The notes under the pieces were generated by a model. It worked only from the letters and a program-made list of their open reading frames with translations. It was not told where the DNA came from and did not search any database. A stretch of 64,000 nt of DNA, from contig JAVYOO010000001.1 in assembly GCA_038734275.1 (NCBI GenBank), positions 407,665-471,664 on the forward strand. Reading direction: 5' to 3'. This document shows positions 8,748 through 16,770 of this stretch, one piece after another; the first letter of the stretch is position 1; every line of letters starts with the position of its first letter. The position numbers and the translations under genes are program-made. This stretch comes from Archaeoglobaceae archaeon. Lineage in GTDB: Archaea; Halobacteriota; Archaeoglobi; Archaeoglobales; Archaeoglobaceae.

Positions 8748-10118
8748 ATGCCAAATATGGCTTCAATAAGCGATTGTAGTGTTTATCTGCCAGTCTGGAA
8801 GCTTAAACGAGACGAAATCGCAAAAGCCACTGGGCTTCCTTCGCTTGGTGGCGAAAAATCGGTTGCACACTGGGATGAAGACAGCATAACGATGGCTGTC
8901 GAAGCGGGTAGAATGCTTAAGGGTAGCTTCGACGCTTTGCTTTTTGCCTCTACTTCTTCCCCATTCAGAATTAAGCAGTCCGCAAGCATAGTTGCTTCAG
9001 CTCTCGATCTTGAGAACGTTTTCACAATGGACTTTTCCAACAGCTTTAGAGCTTCCACGAGTGCACTAATAACTGCAAATGAACTCGTGGATTCTGGAAA
9101 ATTCGAAAGAATTCTAGTTGTCTCTGCGGATTGCATTCCTATAAAGCCTGGAAACATCTACGAGCAATTCTACGGCGATGGTGCGGTTGCGATTACCGTT
9201 GAAAAGGAAGGAGTTGCAAAAATCATCGGCTACAACTCCCACTCACAGCCATTGCCAGGAGCGTGGATGCTGAAAGATGAGATCATGAGCTATGACATGC
9301 GTCTCGATGCAATGTTCGGCTACGCTTCAAGCATCCAAAGATCAGCTATGTCTTTGTTGGGAAAGCTTGGAATGAGTCCTATGGATTTTGACAGAATTGT
9401 CGCCTCTGCTCCAGATCCGAAGAGCTACGAAGGATTGCTAAAAGCAGTTGGAGCAAAGCCTGAAGAGTTCTACTTCAGAAGCACCGGTATTCTTGGAACC
9501 GCACATCCTTTCCTTTTGCTCGCCTCACAACTCGAAAAAAAGGGCAGAATTTTGCTTGGTGGCTATGGTGAGGGTGCGGATGTGATTGCAATTGAGATAA
9601 ATGAATCCCTCCAGACAAACCTTGGTAAAATGCTCGAAAGCAGAAAAGAGATCAGCTACAGTGAGTATTTATACAATAAAGGCTTCATAGCAAACCGAGA
9701 TGCTCCCGACAGACCTCCGATTACTAAGCTGTGGAGAGAAGAAAAATCTGTGATCAGATTTTATGGAATGAAATGCAATAACTGTGGAACAATTAGCTAC
9801 CCGATTAACAGATGTTGCGTTGAATGTGGAGCCAAGGATAACTACGAAGAGGTAAAGCTTGGCTACAGAGGGAAGATTTACACCTTCACGATCGATTACC
9901 TTGTATCTCCCGGAAATTACGTTGGTGACGGGGCACATCCTCACTGCGTTGCAGTCGTTGATTTGGAAGGTGGAGGGAGAGTTTTATTCGAAATCACCGA
10001 CACGCTAACGGACTTCAAAGGGATAGAATGCGATGCAGAGGTTGAGAGAACTTTCCGCCTGCTTTTCGAGAAGAACAACTTCAGATATTATGGCTGGAAA
10101 GCAAGATTGGCGAGGTGA
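8748..10118 (+). CDS. HMG-CoA-synthase-like protein fused to Zn-ribbon/OB-fold (DUF35)
   Basis: The N-terminal 320 residues have the thiolase/HMG-CoA synthase fold (SVYLPVWKL, WDEDSITMAVEA, ASTSSPF). The C-terminal 115 residues are a DUF35 unit: a Cys4 zinc ribbon starting CNNCG near residue 342 and an OB-fold. The synthase active site is absent: where HMGS has Glu, Cys and His there are Thr69, Phe100 and Ser220. It should therefore be a scaffold rather than a condensing enzyme. The next gene, four bases on, is a thiolase with an intact active site. Archaeal thiolase-HMGS-DUF35 complexes are known, and this pair may be a specialised version. TATA spacing would also allow a start at 8757. Confidence 0.85.
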   Translation: MPNMASISDCSVYLPVWKLKRDEIAKATGLPSLGGEKSVAHWDEDSITMAVEAGRMLKGSFDALLFASTSSPFRIKQSASIVASALDLENVFTMDFSNSFRASTSALITANELVDSGKFERILVVSADCIPIKPGNIYEQFYGDGAVAITVEKEGVAKIIGYNSHSQPLPGAWMLKDEIMSYDMRLDAMFGYASSIQRSAMSLLGKLGMSPMDFDRIVASAPDPKSYEGLLKAVGAKPEEFYFRSTGILGTAHPFLLLASQLEKKGRILLGGYGEGADVIAIEINESLQTNLGKMLESRKEISYSEYLYNKGFIANRDAPDRPPITKLWREEKSVIRFYGMKCNNCGTISYPINRCCVECGAKDNYEEVKLGYRGKIYTFTIDYLVSPGNYVGDGAHPHCVAVVDLEGGGRVLFEITDTLTDFKGIECDAEVERTFRLLFEKNNFRYYGWKARLAR

Positions 10119-10122
10119 GATT

Positions 10123-11268
10123 ATGGAAGTTGCGATTATTGGTTGTGGGGTAACGAAATTCGGACACATCTGGGATAAAGATCACGACGATCTACTTGTC
10201 GAGGCAGTTTATGATGCGCTTCGCGATGCAAATCTCGAAATGAAGGACATCGATGCAGTGTGGTGCGGAACCTTTTACCCGTTCACTGGAATAAGCGGAA
10301 ACGTTTTCAGCGATTCCCTGAAATTCTTTGGAAAACCAATAAGCAGAGTTGAAAACTACTGCGCCACTGGAATGGACAATGTCCGCAACGCCTGTTTTGC
10401 GGTTGCAAGCGGTGCTTACGACATTGTAATCGCTTCGGGTGTTGAAAAGCTGATAGATGCAGGAAGTAGAGGAATACCGCCAATAGAGGGAATTTTCAGC
10501 ATCGGAATGCCAGCTGTTAGCGCTCCGGGAATGTTTGCTCTCGCCGCAAATCGAGCTTTCAAGGAATGGGGCTGGAATAGAGAGGATTTGGCTCTCGTTG
10601 CTGTAAAGAACCACTACAATGGCGCAAGACATCCAAAGGCACACTTCAGAAAGGAAGTGACAGTTGAAGAAGTCCTAAAGGCACCAATGGTTGCCTATCC
10701 CTTGGGAGTTTATGACTGCAGTGCGGTAAGCGATGGTGCTGCTGCAGTTGTGCTTACAAGACCGGAAATTGCAAAAAAGCTCGGGTGCGATTACGCTGTG
10801 ATTAAGGCAATTGGAATGGCTGTCGAGACTATGCATCCATGGCATCGCCCCTCCGAGAGCTTTTTAAGCTTTCCAGCAACAGTAAAGGCTGCAAAGATGG
10901 CTTACAAAATGGCTGGAATTGAGAATCCAAGAAAACAGCTTGACTTTGGAATCGTGCATGACTGCTTCACGATCACTGAGCTGATAAACTACCAAGACAT
11001 GCTTCTCTGCAAACCCGGTGAAGGGGCAAAGCTGATAAGAGAGGGGATAACTGCGATCGATGGCGACTTCCCGATTAATCCAGACGGGGGTCTAAAATCC
11101 TTTGGGCATCCAATTGCTGCAAGTGGTGTCAGGATGATCTCGGAGCTCGCAAAACAGGTTCTCGGCAAGGCAGAAGGTTTGCAGGTTAAAGATGCAGAAG
11201 CGGGATTTGCTCACAATCTTGGCGGTCCTTATTCGGTTGCAACCGTTGCAATTGTATCAAAACCATAA
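10123..11268 (+). CDS. Thiolase (SCP2-like acetyl-CoA acetyltransferase family)
   Basis: Thiolase of the archaeal/SCP2-like type, 381 residues. Active-site features: nucleophile Cys in NYCATG, VHDCFTITEL with the HDCF signature, and GHPIAASG. The reading frame extends 30 codons upstream, but GAGGTGA at 10112-10118 followed by ATG at 10123 and the family-typical N-terminus MEVAIIGCGVTKFG mark the start. It is coupled to the HMGS-like/OB-fold gene before it, which most likely supplies its CoA-binding partner. Substrate could be acetoacetyl-CoA or a longer or branched 3-oxoacyl-CoA. Confidence 0.9.
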   Translation: MEVAIIGCGVTKFGHIWDKDHDDLLVEAVYDALRDANLEMKDIDAVWCGTFYPFTGISGNVFSDSLKFFGKPISRVENYCATGMDNVRNACFAVASGAYDIVIASGVEKLIDAGSRGIPPIEGIFSIGMPAVSAPGMFALAANRAFKEWGWNREDLALVAVKNHYNGARHPKAHFRKEVTVEEVLKAPMVAYPLGVYDCSAVSDGAAAVVLTRPEIAKKLGCDYAVIKAIGMAVETMHPWHRPSESFLSFPATVKAAKMAYKMAGIENPRKQLDFGIVHDCFTITELINYQDMLLCKPGEGAKLIREGITAIDGDFPINPDGGLKSFGHPIAASGVRMISELAKQVLGKAEGLQVKDAEAGFAHNLGGPYSVATVAIVSKP

Positions 11269-11289
11269 AAATATTTAATTTTTAAATTT

Positions 11290-11892
11290 TCACTCTGAAT
11301 AAACAACCAGCATTACATCATCGTCATTTGCAAGGTCATCAGGCGATACGCTGTTTCCGTATTTCCAGCTCCAAGCAGGTGTGTGATCCAAATCCAGACC
11401 GCCAGAAACCAGATACGATGCCCATATGAGCTCGCTACAGTAATAGCTATCTCCTTCGATTTCCTTTCCTCCTATATAGGTTATCCATTTGAAGTCATAA
11501 GGCAAGCCCAATTTGCTCATAGCCCACTCTATTGCCCTCTGCTTTACTGAATCTGGAGCATTAACTCTGTAAACCGCTACCGAATCCGCGTTTCTTACCA
11601 TATCAACGGAAACTACTCTTACTCCGTCAATCCACGCTTCTATCATCTTTCCGTTGCCAATGAACATCGATGCATGATGCCAGTCTCCGAACAGGCTCAT
11701 GAATGGGCTTATAAGCGCTCCAGTGCATCCACGACAGACTATAATGTCTCCCGGCTCAAGCTTGCTCAAATCGATCTCGTTGCCATTGCCAGCCCATTCC
11801 TTTGGAAACGCTATGAACAAAGCATAGGCGAGATAAAGCCCTAAGAAAACAAGCACAATCACTAACGCAAGCAAAACCTTCCGCAATTTCAT
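11290..11892 (-). CDS. YiiX-like permuted NlpC/papain-family hydrolase, membrane-anchored
   Basis: 200 residues with an N-terminal hydrophobic signal/anchor (residues 7-29) followed by an extracytoplasmic domain of the YaeF/YiiX (DUF830) permuted papain-like family. The probable catalytic His is in WHHASMFIGN and the Cys in SYYCSELIW, in the permuted order with His first. Start MKLRKVLLALVIVL is preceded by a TATA-like TTTTTTATATTTAA about 30 bases upstream. Members are proposed to cleave amide or ester bonds in lipids or peptides; archaea lack murein, so the target here is unknown. It stands alone, convergent with the thiolase. Confidence 0.8.
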   Translation of the reverse strand: MKLRKVLLALVIVLVFLGLYLAYALFIAFPKEWAGNGNEIDLSKLEPGDIIVCRGCTGALISPFMSLFGDWHHASMFIGNGKMIEAWIDGVRVVSVDMVRNADSVAVYRVNAPDSVKQRAIEWAMSKLGLPYDFKWITYIGGKEIEGDSYYCSELIWASYLVSGGLDLDHTPAWSWKYGNSVSPDDLANDDDVMLVVYSE

Positions 11893-11934
11893 GCTTCAGA
11901 TTGAATAGCATTAAATATAAAAAATTTTTGAAAA

Positions 11935-13860
11935 TCACCTTCCAGTCCAAGATGGGCGTCTTCTCTGCACGAAAGCCCTCATTCCCTCTGCAAAATCTTC
12001 AGTGGGTATCAGCTCGGTTATCTCGTGCAATCCCTTTTCAACAACAAATCTGAAGATGTCTCTGTAAACCCTCGAAGTCTCCTTTATTGCCCTCGCAGAG
12101 AGTGGGGCAAGCCTTGTGATCTTGTTTACAAATTCCACACCAGTAATTTCAAGCTGGTCTTTCGAAACTATCACATCAACGATTCCCAACTGCTTCGCCT
12201 CTTCAGCATCCATTTGATCTCCAGTTAGGCAGTATCTCATCATCAGCCTTCCAATGACAGCCAAGCCAAGCGATGAAGCTATCGGCGGAATTGCTCCTAT
12301 CAAACCCTCTGGCACCGAGAAGGACGCGTCTTCGCTTGCAATTACTATATCAAATGCCAGATTAAGCTCCAAACCTCCACCAAAGGCTATTCCATTGACA
12401 AGAGAAATTATCGGTTTTTTATAATTTGCAATTGTGTTAAGCAGTGGGACTGCAACGTTCGTGAAGAAAACCTTTCCGTCCATAAAGCCTTTCCAAGAAC
12501 CCATAACCGCAATATCGTCTCCAGCGCAGAATGCTCTTCCTTTTCCTGTTATCACGACAGCCCTAACGTCTGGATCTTTTTCAGCTTGAATAAAAGCCTC
12601 GTTTAGCCCTTTCCACATATCCTCGTTGAGTGCATTCAGCTTCTCTGGACGATTCATTGTAATCATAACGTAATTGTCCCTTTTCTCATAAATAACTGGT
12701 CCAAACTCCTTTTTTTCGTATTTCCACTTGTAGAATCCCTCTCCCGTCTTCTTTCCAAGTTTTCCTTCGGAAACCATCTTCGAAATTAGCGGATCAACGC
12801 CTTTGGCTTCAAGAACTTTTAAAACGTCGTCAATTCCGAAATCATCCGCCATTTCAAGTATTCCCTTAGGATAAGCCATTCCAAAAACCATTGCCTTGTC
12901 TACGCTTTCTTTGCTTGCTACTCCATTTCTTATAAGCCATGCCGCTTCGTTTACACCCGAAGCTAACAGTATTAGGGGGTTTAACCTGTAAGCAAACTTC
13001 GGCAATATCTTTGCCCTGCTATAGAACCCTTCGTATTCATAAAATCCCCTGCCCGTTTTCATTCCAAGCCTATTCTCTTCTATCATCTTCTTCACGGTTT
13101 CAGGAACCTCTACATCCATTCCCCTGTTGCGAAGCTCCTTAATAACGTTGTAAAGCACATCTACTCCGCTGAAGTCAACTACTTCAAGAAGACCCATCGG
13201 CATTCCGATTCTATACTTCACAACCGCATCGATTTCTTCAGGCTTATATCCCTCCTCCAAAAGCCTAACAGCTTCGTTAAAAACCCTAACATTAATTCTG
13301 TTAACCACAAAGCCCGGAACATCTTTCTCAACGATTATGTAGTCCATTCCTATGGACTTTGCAAATTCCACCGCCTTTTTCAGCGTTTCATCGTTTGTCC
13401 TTTCGCCCTTCACAATTTCCAAGAATCGGATAAGAACTGGTGGATTGAAGAAGTGAAGCCCTATAACTTTTTCCTGTCTTTTTGTGGCTGAAGCTATGTC
13501 AGAAATCGGAATCGTCGAAGTATTTGTCGCAAGAATTACATCTGGCTTGCAGTTTTCATCAAGCGTCTTAAATATCTCTTTCTTAACCTCTGTTTTCTCA
13601 ACAACCGCTTCGATTACAAGATCCGCATCTTTCGATACCTCAACTAAATTTGTGGTCGTCTTTATTCTACTAATTACATCCATCGCACCTTTTAAAGCTC
13701 CTCTTTCCTCAAGCTTTTTCAGACTCCAGCCAATTTTCATCCTTGCAGACTCCAATGCCTCCTCTGAAACATCGACCAAATCAACTTCGAAGCCAGCGGT
13801 TGCACAAACAGTGGCAATTCCATGACCCATCGTTCCCGCTCCAACAACCAAAACCCTCAT
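11935..13860 (-). CDS. 3-hydroxyacyl-CoA dehydrogenase / enoyl-CoA hydratase fusion
   Basis: Bifunctional beta-oxidation enzyme of 641 residues. Order: NAD-binding Rossmann domain (GAGTMGHG at residues 7-14), catalytic HFFNPP His, two dehydrogenase C-terminal domains, then a crotonase domain from about residue 385. This order is the reverse of E. coli FadB and matches archaeal enzymes such as the Metallosphaera crotonyl-CoA hydratase/dehydrogenase. The hydratase has both Glu residues (GGGLEL and VPEGLIG), but the usual PGxGGTQ loop is replaced by AIPPIASS, so its hydratase activity or substrate may differ. It starts 13 bases after the acyl-CoA ligase gene in the same operon. Confidence 0.92.
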   Translation of the reverse strand: MRVLVVGAGTMGHGIATVCATAGFEVDLVDVSEEALESARMKIGWSLKKLEERGALKGAMDVISRIKTTTNLVEVSKDADLVIEAVVEKTEVKKEIFKTLDENCKPDVILATNTSTIPISDIASATKRQEKVIGLHFFNPPVLIRFLEIVKGERTNDETLKKAVEFAKSIGMDYIIVEKDVPGFVVNRINVRVFNEAVRLLEEGYKPEEIDAVVKYRIGMPMGLLEVVDFSGVDVLYNVIKELRNRGMDVEVPETVKKMIEENRLGMKTGRGFYEYEGFYSRAKILPKFAYRLNPLILLASGVNEAAWLIRNGVASKESVDKAMVFGMAYPKGILEMADDFGIDDVLKVLEAKGVDPLISKMVSEGKLGKKTGEGFYKWKYEKKEFGPVIYEKRDNYVMITMNRPEKLNALNEDMWKGLNEAFIQAEKDPDVRAVVITGKGRAFCAGDDIAVMGSWKGFMDGKVFFTNVAVPLLNTIANYKKPIISLVNGIAFGGGLELNLAFDIVIASEDASFSVPEGLIGAIPPIASSLGLAVIGRLMMRYCLTGDQMDAEEAKQLGIVDVIVSKDQLEITGVEFVNKITRLAPLSARAIKETSRVYRDIFRFVVEKGLHEITELIPTEDFAEGMRAFVQRRRPSWTGR

Positions 13861-13873
13861 ACTATCCCCTTTA

Positions 13874-15514
13874 TTACTTGGAGTAATAGTCTTTATACAT
13901 TTCTCTCAGCATTCTCTTGCTGAATTTTCCAACGCTCGTCTTCGGTATTTCGTCGACAAAGATTATTTCATCTGGTATCTGCCATTTTGCAAATCTTTTT
14001 GCAAGATGCTCTCTAATTTCCTCTTTCGTTATGCTCTCTTTGAACTCTGCCTTTGGCACCACAATCGCTAACGGTCTTTCCTGCCACTTAGGATGCGGAA
14101 CTCCAATTACACAGGCTTCAAAGACTTTTGGGTGTGCCATGATGTGGTTTTCGAGATCAACACTGCTTATCCACTCACCACCACTTTTTATTAGATCCTT
14201 GAACCTGTCTACGATTTTTATATATCCATTGGGATCTATTGTCGCCGCATCTCCGCTTTTCCACCATTTGCCCGTCTCATCCTCCAAGAAGGACTCAAAA
14301 GTCCTCGGATCCTTGTAGTATTCTCCAGTTACCCACAATCCCTTGATGCAAAGCTCCCCGATCGTTTTTCCATCCCAGGGTAGCTCTCTACCACTCTCAT
14401 CTACAATTTTAACATCGGTGCCAAATATCGGGACTCCCTGTTTTCTTCTGATCTCCCATCTATCATCCTCGCCCAGTTCTTCAAGTTCTGGCTTTAAGAA
14501 GTTGTAGCAAACGAGTGGAGTAGTTTCTGTTGCACCATAGGCATGAATTATTTCGATGCCAAACTCCTTTAAACCCTTCATCATCGCAACTGGTGGTTCC
14601 GTGGCACCGCTAAATGCCCTTAGATAAAATTTAGGCTTCTCTTCAAGCTTTTGCAGATAATTAAGCATTGGTAAAAATATTGCTGGAGCTCCAGCGGTCA
14701 CAGTAACTTTTTCGCTTATAAGAAGATCCACTAACGGCTTCAAATCATCAAGCATGAATCGCCCCGGAAATACTATCTTACCACCTGCAATCGTGGCAGC
14801 GAAGAATCCGCCCCAGCCCTGAGCGTGAAACATTGGGACTATCTGCATGAAAACATCACTCTTGTTGATGTTTAGAGCTGTTAGAATTGCAAAAGAGTGC
14901 AGAACAATTGATCTATGAGAGTAATAAACTCCTTTCGGCTTACCCGTGGTGCCAGAAGTGTAGCATGCGGAATACGCGGATCTCTCGTCGATCACAGGAA
15001 AATCGTATCTGTCATCCTGCTCCTTCAGCAGATCCTCATAGCTGAACGTCTCGAAGAATGTTTCTGGTGGCTTTCCATCGCTCATAACCACAAATTTCGC
15101 CTTAACTGCATCGAGCAAGGGTATCACGAGCGGAAGCAGAGATTCATCAACAAAGATGAGCTTTGCTCCGCTGTGCTTCGCAACATAAGCCATTTCCTCA
15201 GGATGGAGCCTCAAATTCATCTGCAATAAAACCGCTCCGATTCCTGGAATTCCAAAGTAAAGCTCATAGAATCTGTGCGTGTTCCAGCTGAGAACTCCTA
15301 CTCTGTCACCAACCTTTACACCCAAACTTTCGAGAGCATTTGCAAGCCTTGAAACTCTCTTAAAAGCTTCTGCATAATTGTATCTAAACATTGAGCCATC
15401 CAAACGCTTTGAAGCTATTTCTCTGTTCGGAAAGAACTTTGCAGCATACTTCAGCATGTCTATCACGTTCAACTGCTCATCCATCATTGTTGACGGAAAA
15501 CCCCTGACAATCAT
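13874..15514 (-). CDS. Acyl-CoA synthetase (medium-chain fatty acid-CoA ligase type)
   Basis: AMP-forming acid-CoA ligase of 546 residues with CYTSGTTGKPKGV, YGATETTP, KSGGEW and the C-terminal SVGKFSKR lysine motif. Unlike the ligase at 2971 it has no insertion and falls with medium-chain or aryl/fatty acid ligases. Start at 15514 is supported by GGTGAG seven bases upstream and a GTTTATAAATG TATA box around 15541-15551. It heads an operon with the dehydrogenase/hydratase fusion and is divergent from an acyl-CoA dehydrogenase 88 bases away, so this short region holds promoters for both halves of a beta-oxidation set. Confidence 0.9.
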   Translation of the reverse strand: MIVRGFPSTMMDEQLNVIDMLKYAAKFFPNREIASKRLDGSMFRYNYAEAFKRVSRLANALESLGVKVGDRVGVLSWNTHRFYELYFGIPGIGAVLLQMNLRLHPEEMAYVAKHSGAKLIFVDESLLPLVIPLLDAVKAKFVVMSDGKPPETFFETFSYEDLLKEQDDRYDFPVIDERSAYSACYTSGTTGKPKGVYYSHRSIVLHSFAILTALNINKSDVFMQIVPMFHAQGWGGFFAATIAGGKIVFPGRFMLDDLKPLVDLLISEKVTVTAGAPAIFLPMLNYLQKLEEKPKFYLRAFSGATEPPVAMMKGLKEFGIEIIHAYGATETTPLVCYNFLKPELEELGEDDRWEIRRKQGVPIFGTDVKIVDESGRELPWDGKTIGELCIKGLWVTGEYYKDPRTFESFLEDETGKWWKSGDAATIDPNGYIKIVDRFKDLIKSGGEWISSVDLENHIMAHPKVFEACVIGVPHPKWQERPLAIVVPKAEFKESITKEEIREHLAKRFAKWQIPDEIIFVDEIPKTSVGKFSKRMLREMYKDYYSK

Positions 15515-15602
15515 ATTCTCACCGAAAAATTATTGTAATTTTCATTTATAAACTTTTTGAGAATGCAAAAAATTTTTATACTATAAAATAATTATTTTAT
15601 GT

Positions 15603-16742
15603 ATGTTTGACCTTAACGAAGATCTTAAACTTCTAAAGAATGCAGTTAGAGAGTTTGCCGAAAAGGAGATAAAGCCCTACGGAAAGGATTTTGATGAAAA
15701 AGCTGAATATCCTTGGGAGATACTTCGAAAGGCTGCAAAACTCGGATTTATAGCTCCTGATCTTCCCGAAGAATACGGTGGTTCGAATCTTTCCACCTTA
15801 GGCTGTGTCCTCATAGTCGAGGAATTCACGAGAGCCGACAGTAGCATAGGCTCTGCGATCTTTTCCTCAGCTTTGGGCTGTCCAATGGTAAAATACTTCG
15901 GAACTGATGAACAAAAGGAAAAATATTTGCCAAAAATCCCGAAAGGAAAAGCTGTTTCAGCAATAGCGATAACTGAGCCGGACTGCGGAACTGACGTTTC
16001 AGCAATTAAAACAAGGGCAACGAAGATTGATGGCGGATGGATTCTTAACGGCACAAAGACATTCATAACAAACGGTAGCATTGCGGAATGGGTTGTTGTT
16101 CTTGCAAAGACTTCTCCAGACTTAGGATACAAGGGAATTTCCGCATTCCTTGTAGAGACTTCTTCAAAAGGTTATGAAGCTAAAAGAATCAAGAAAATGG
16201 GTCTTAACTGCCATGACACTGCAGAGATCTTCCTTAAAGACGTGTTTGTTCCAGAAGAGAACCTTATAGGCAATGAGAATATGGGTTTTTACCAGTTAAT
16301 GCGTTTCTTCAATGAAAGCAGAGTTGGAGTCGCTGCATCACAGCTTGGAATGGCAATCGGAGCCTATGAGAGGGCACTGGAGTATGCAAAGCAGAGGAAG
16401 GCATTTGGAAAGCCATTGATTGAGCATCAGGCTATAGCTTTTAAGCTTGCTGAGATGTTCACGATGATTGAGGCTGCGAGGCTTTTGGTTTATAAGGCTG
16501 CTTGGCTTGTTGATGAAGGAAGCGCAAATCCTGCGATAAGTTCTGCTGCGAAGCTATTTGCAAGTGAAGTGGCTGTGAGGGTTTGCAGTGAGGCTGTGCA
16601 GATATTCGGTGGTTATGGATACAGCAAGGAATACGATGTCGAGAGGTATTACAGGGATGCGAGGGTTGGGACGATCTATGAAGGGACGAGTGAGGCGCAG
16701 AAGATTGTTATAAGTAGGTTTCTGGGTGGAAGGCTTTTCTAA
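15603..16742 (+). CDS. Acyl-CoA dehydrogenase
   Basis: FAD enzyme (379 residues) for the first oxidation step of acyl-CoA. N-terminal helical domain, middle beta domain with ITEPDCGTDVSAI, and C-terminal helical domain with the catalytic Glu in IYEGTSEAQ. The last third is nucleotide-identical to the acyl-CoA dehydrogenase gene at 26769 over 371 bases, while the rest has diverged, which points to recent gene conversion. A TATA-like TTTTTATACTATAAAAT precedes the ATG by about 20 bases. Electrons would pass to an ETF, which is not in this window. Confidence 0.93.
   Translation: MFDLNEDLKLLKNAVREFAEKEIKPYGKDFDEKAEYPWEILRKAAKLGFIAPDLPEEYGGSNLSTLGCVLIVEEFTRADSSIGSAIFSSALGCPMVKYFGTDEQKEKYLPKIPKGKAVSAIAITEPDCGTDVSAIKTRATKIDGGWILNGTKTFITNGSIAEWVVVLAKTSPDLGYKGISAFLVETSSKGYEAKRIKKMGLNCHDTAEIFLKDVFVPEENLIGNENMGFYQLMRFFNESRVGVAASQLGMAIGAYERALEYAKQRKAFGKPLIEHQAIAFKLAEMFTMIEAARLLVYKAAWLVDEGSANPAISSAAKLFASEVAVRVCSEAVQIFGGYGYSKEYDVERYYRDARVGTIYEGTSEAQKIVISRFLGGRLF
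16359..16729 (+). repeat. 371-base identical repeat, copy 1 (acyl-CoA dehydrogenase 3' part)
   Basis: Identical by eye to 27531-27901 and in the same reading frame and orientation. It covers the C-terminal helical domain, including the catalytic Glu, and ends nine codons or fewer before the stop. One mismatch upstream (16358 C, 27530 T) is followed by 14 more matching bases, after which the genes differ at many positions. Confidence 0.95.
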
Positions 16743-16770
16743 AATAAATTAAAATAAATTTATAAAAAAT

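Noticed and set aside
10192..10644. 150-codon frame antisense to the thiolase at 10123
   Set aside because: Lies fully within an intact thiolase gene with all catalytic residues.
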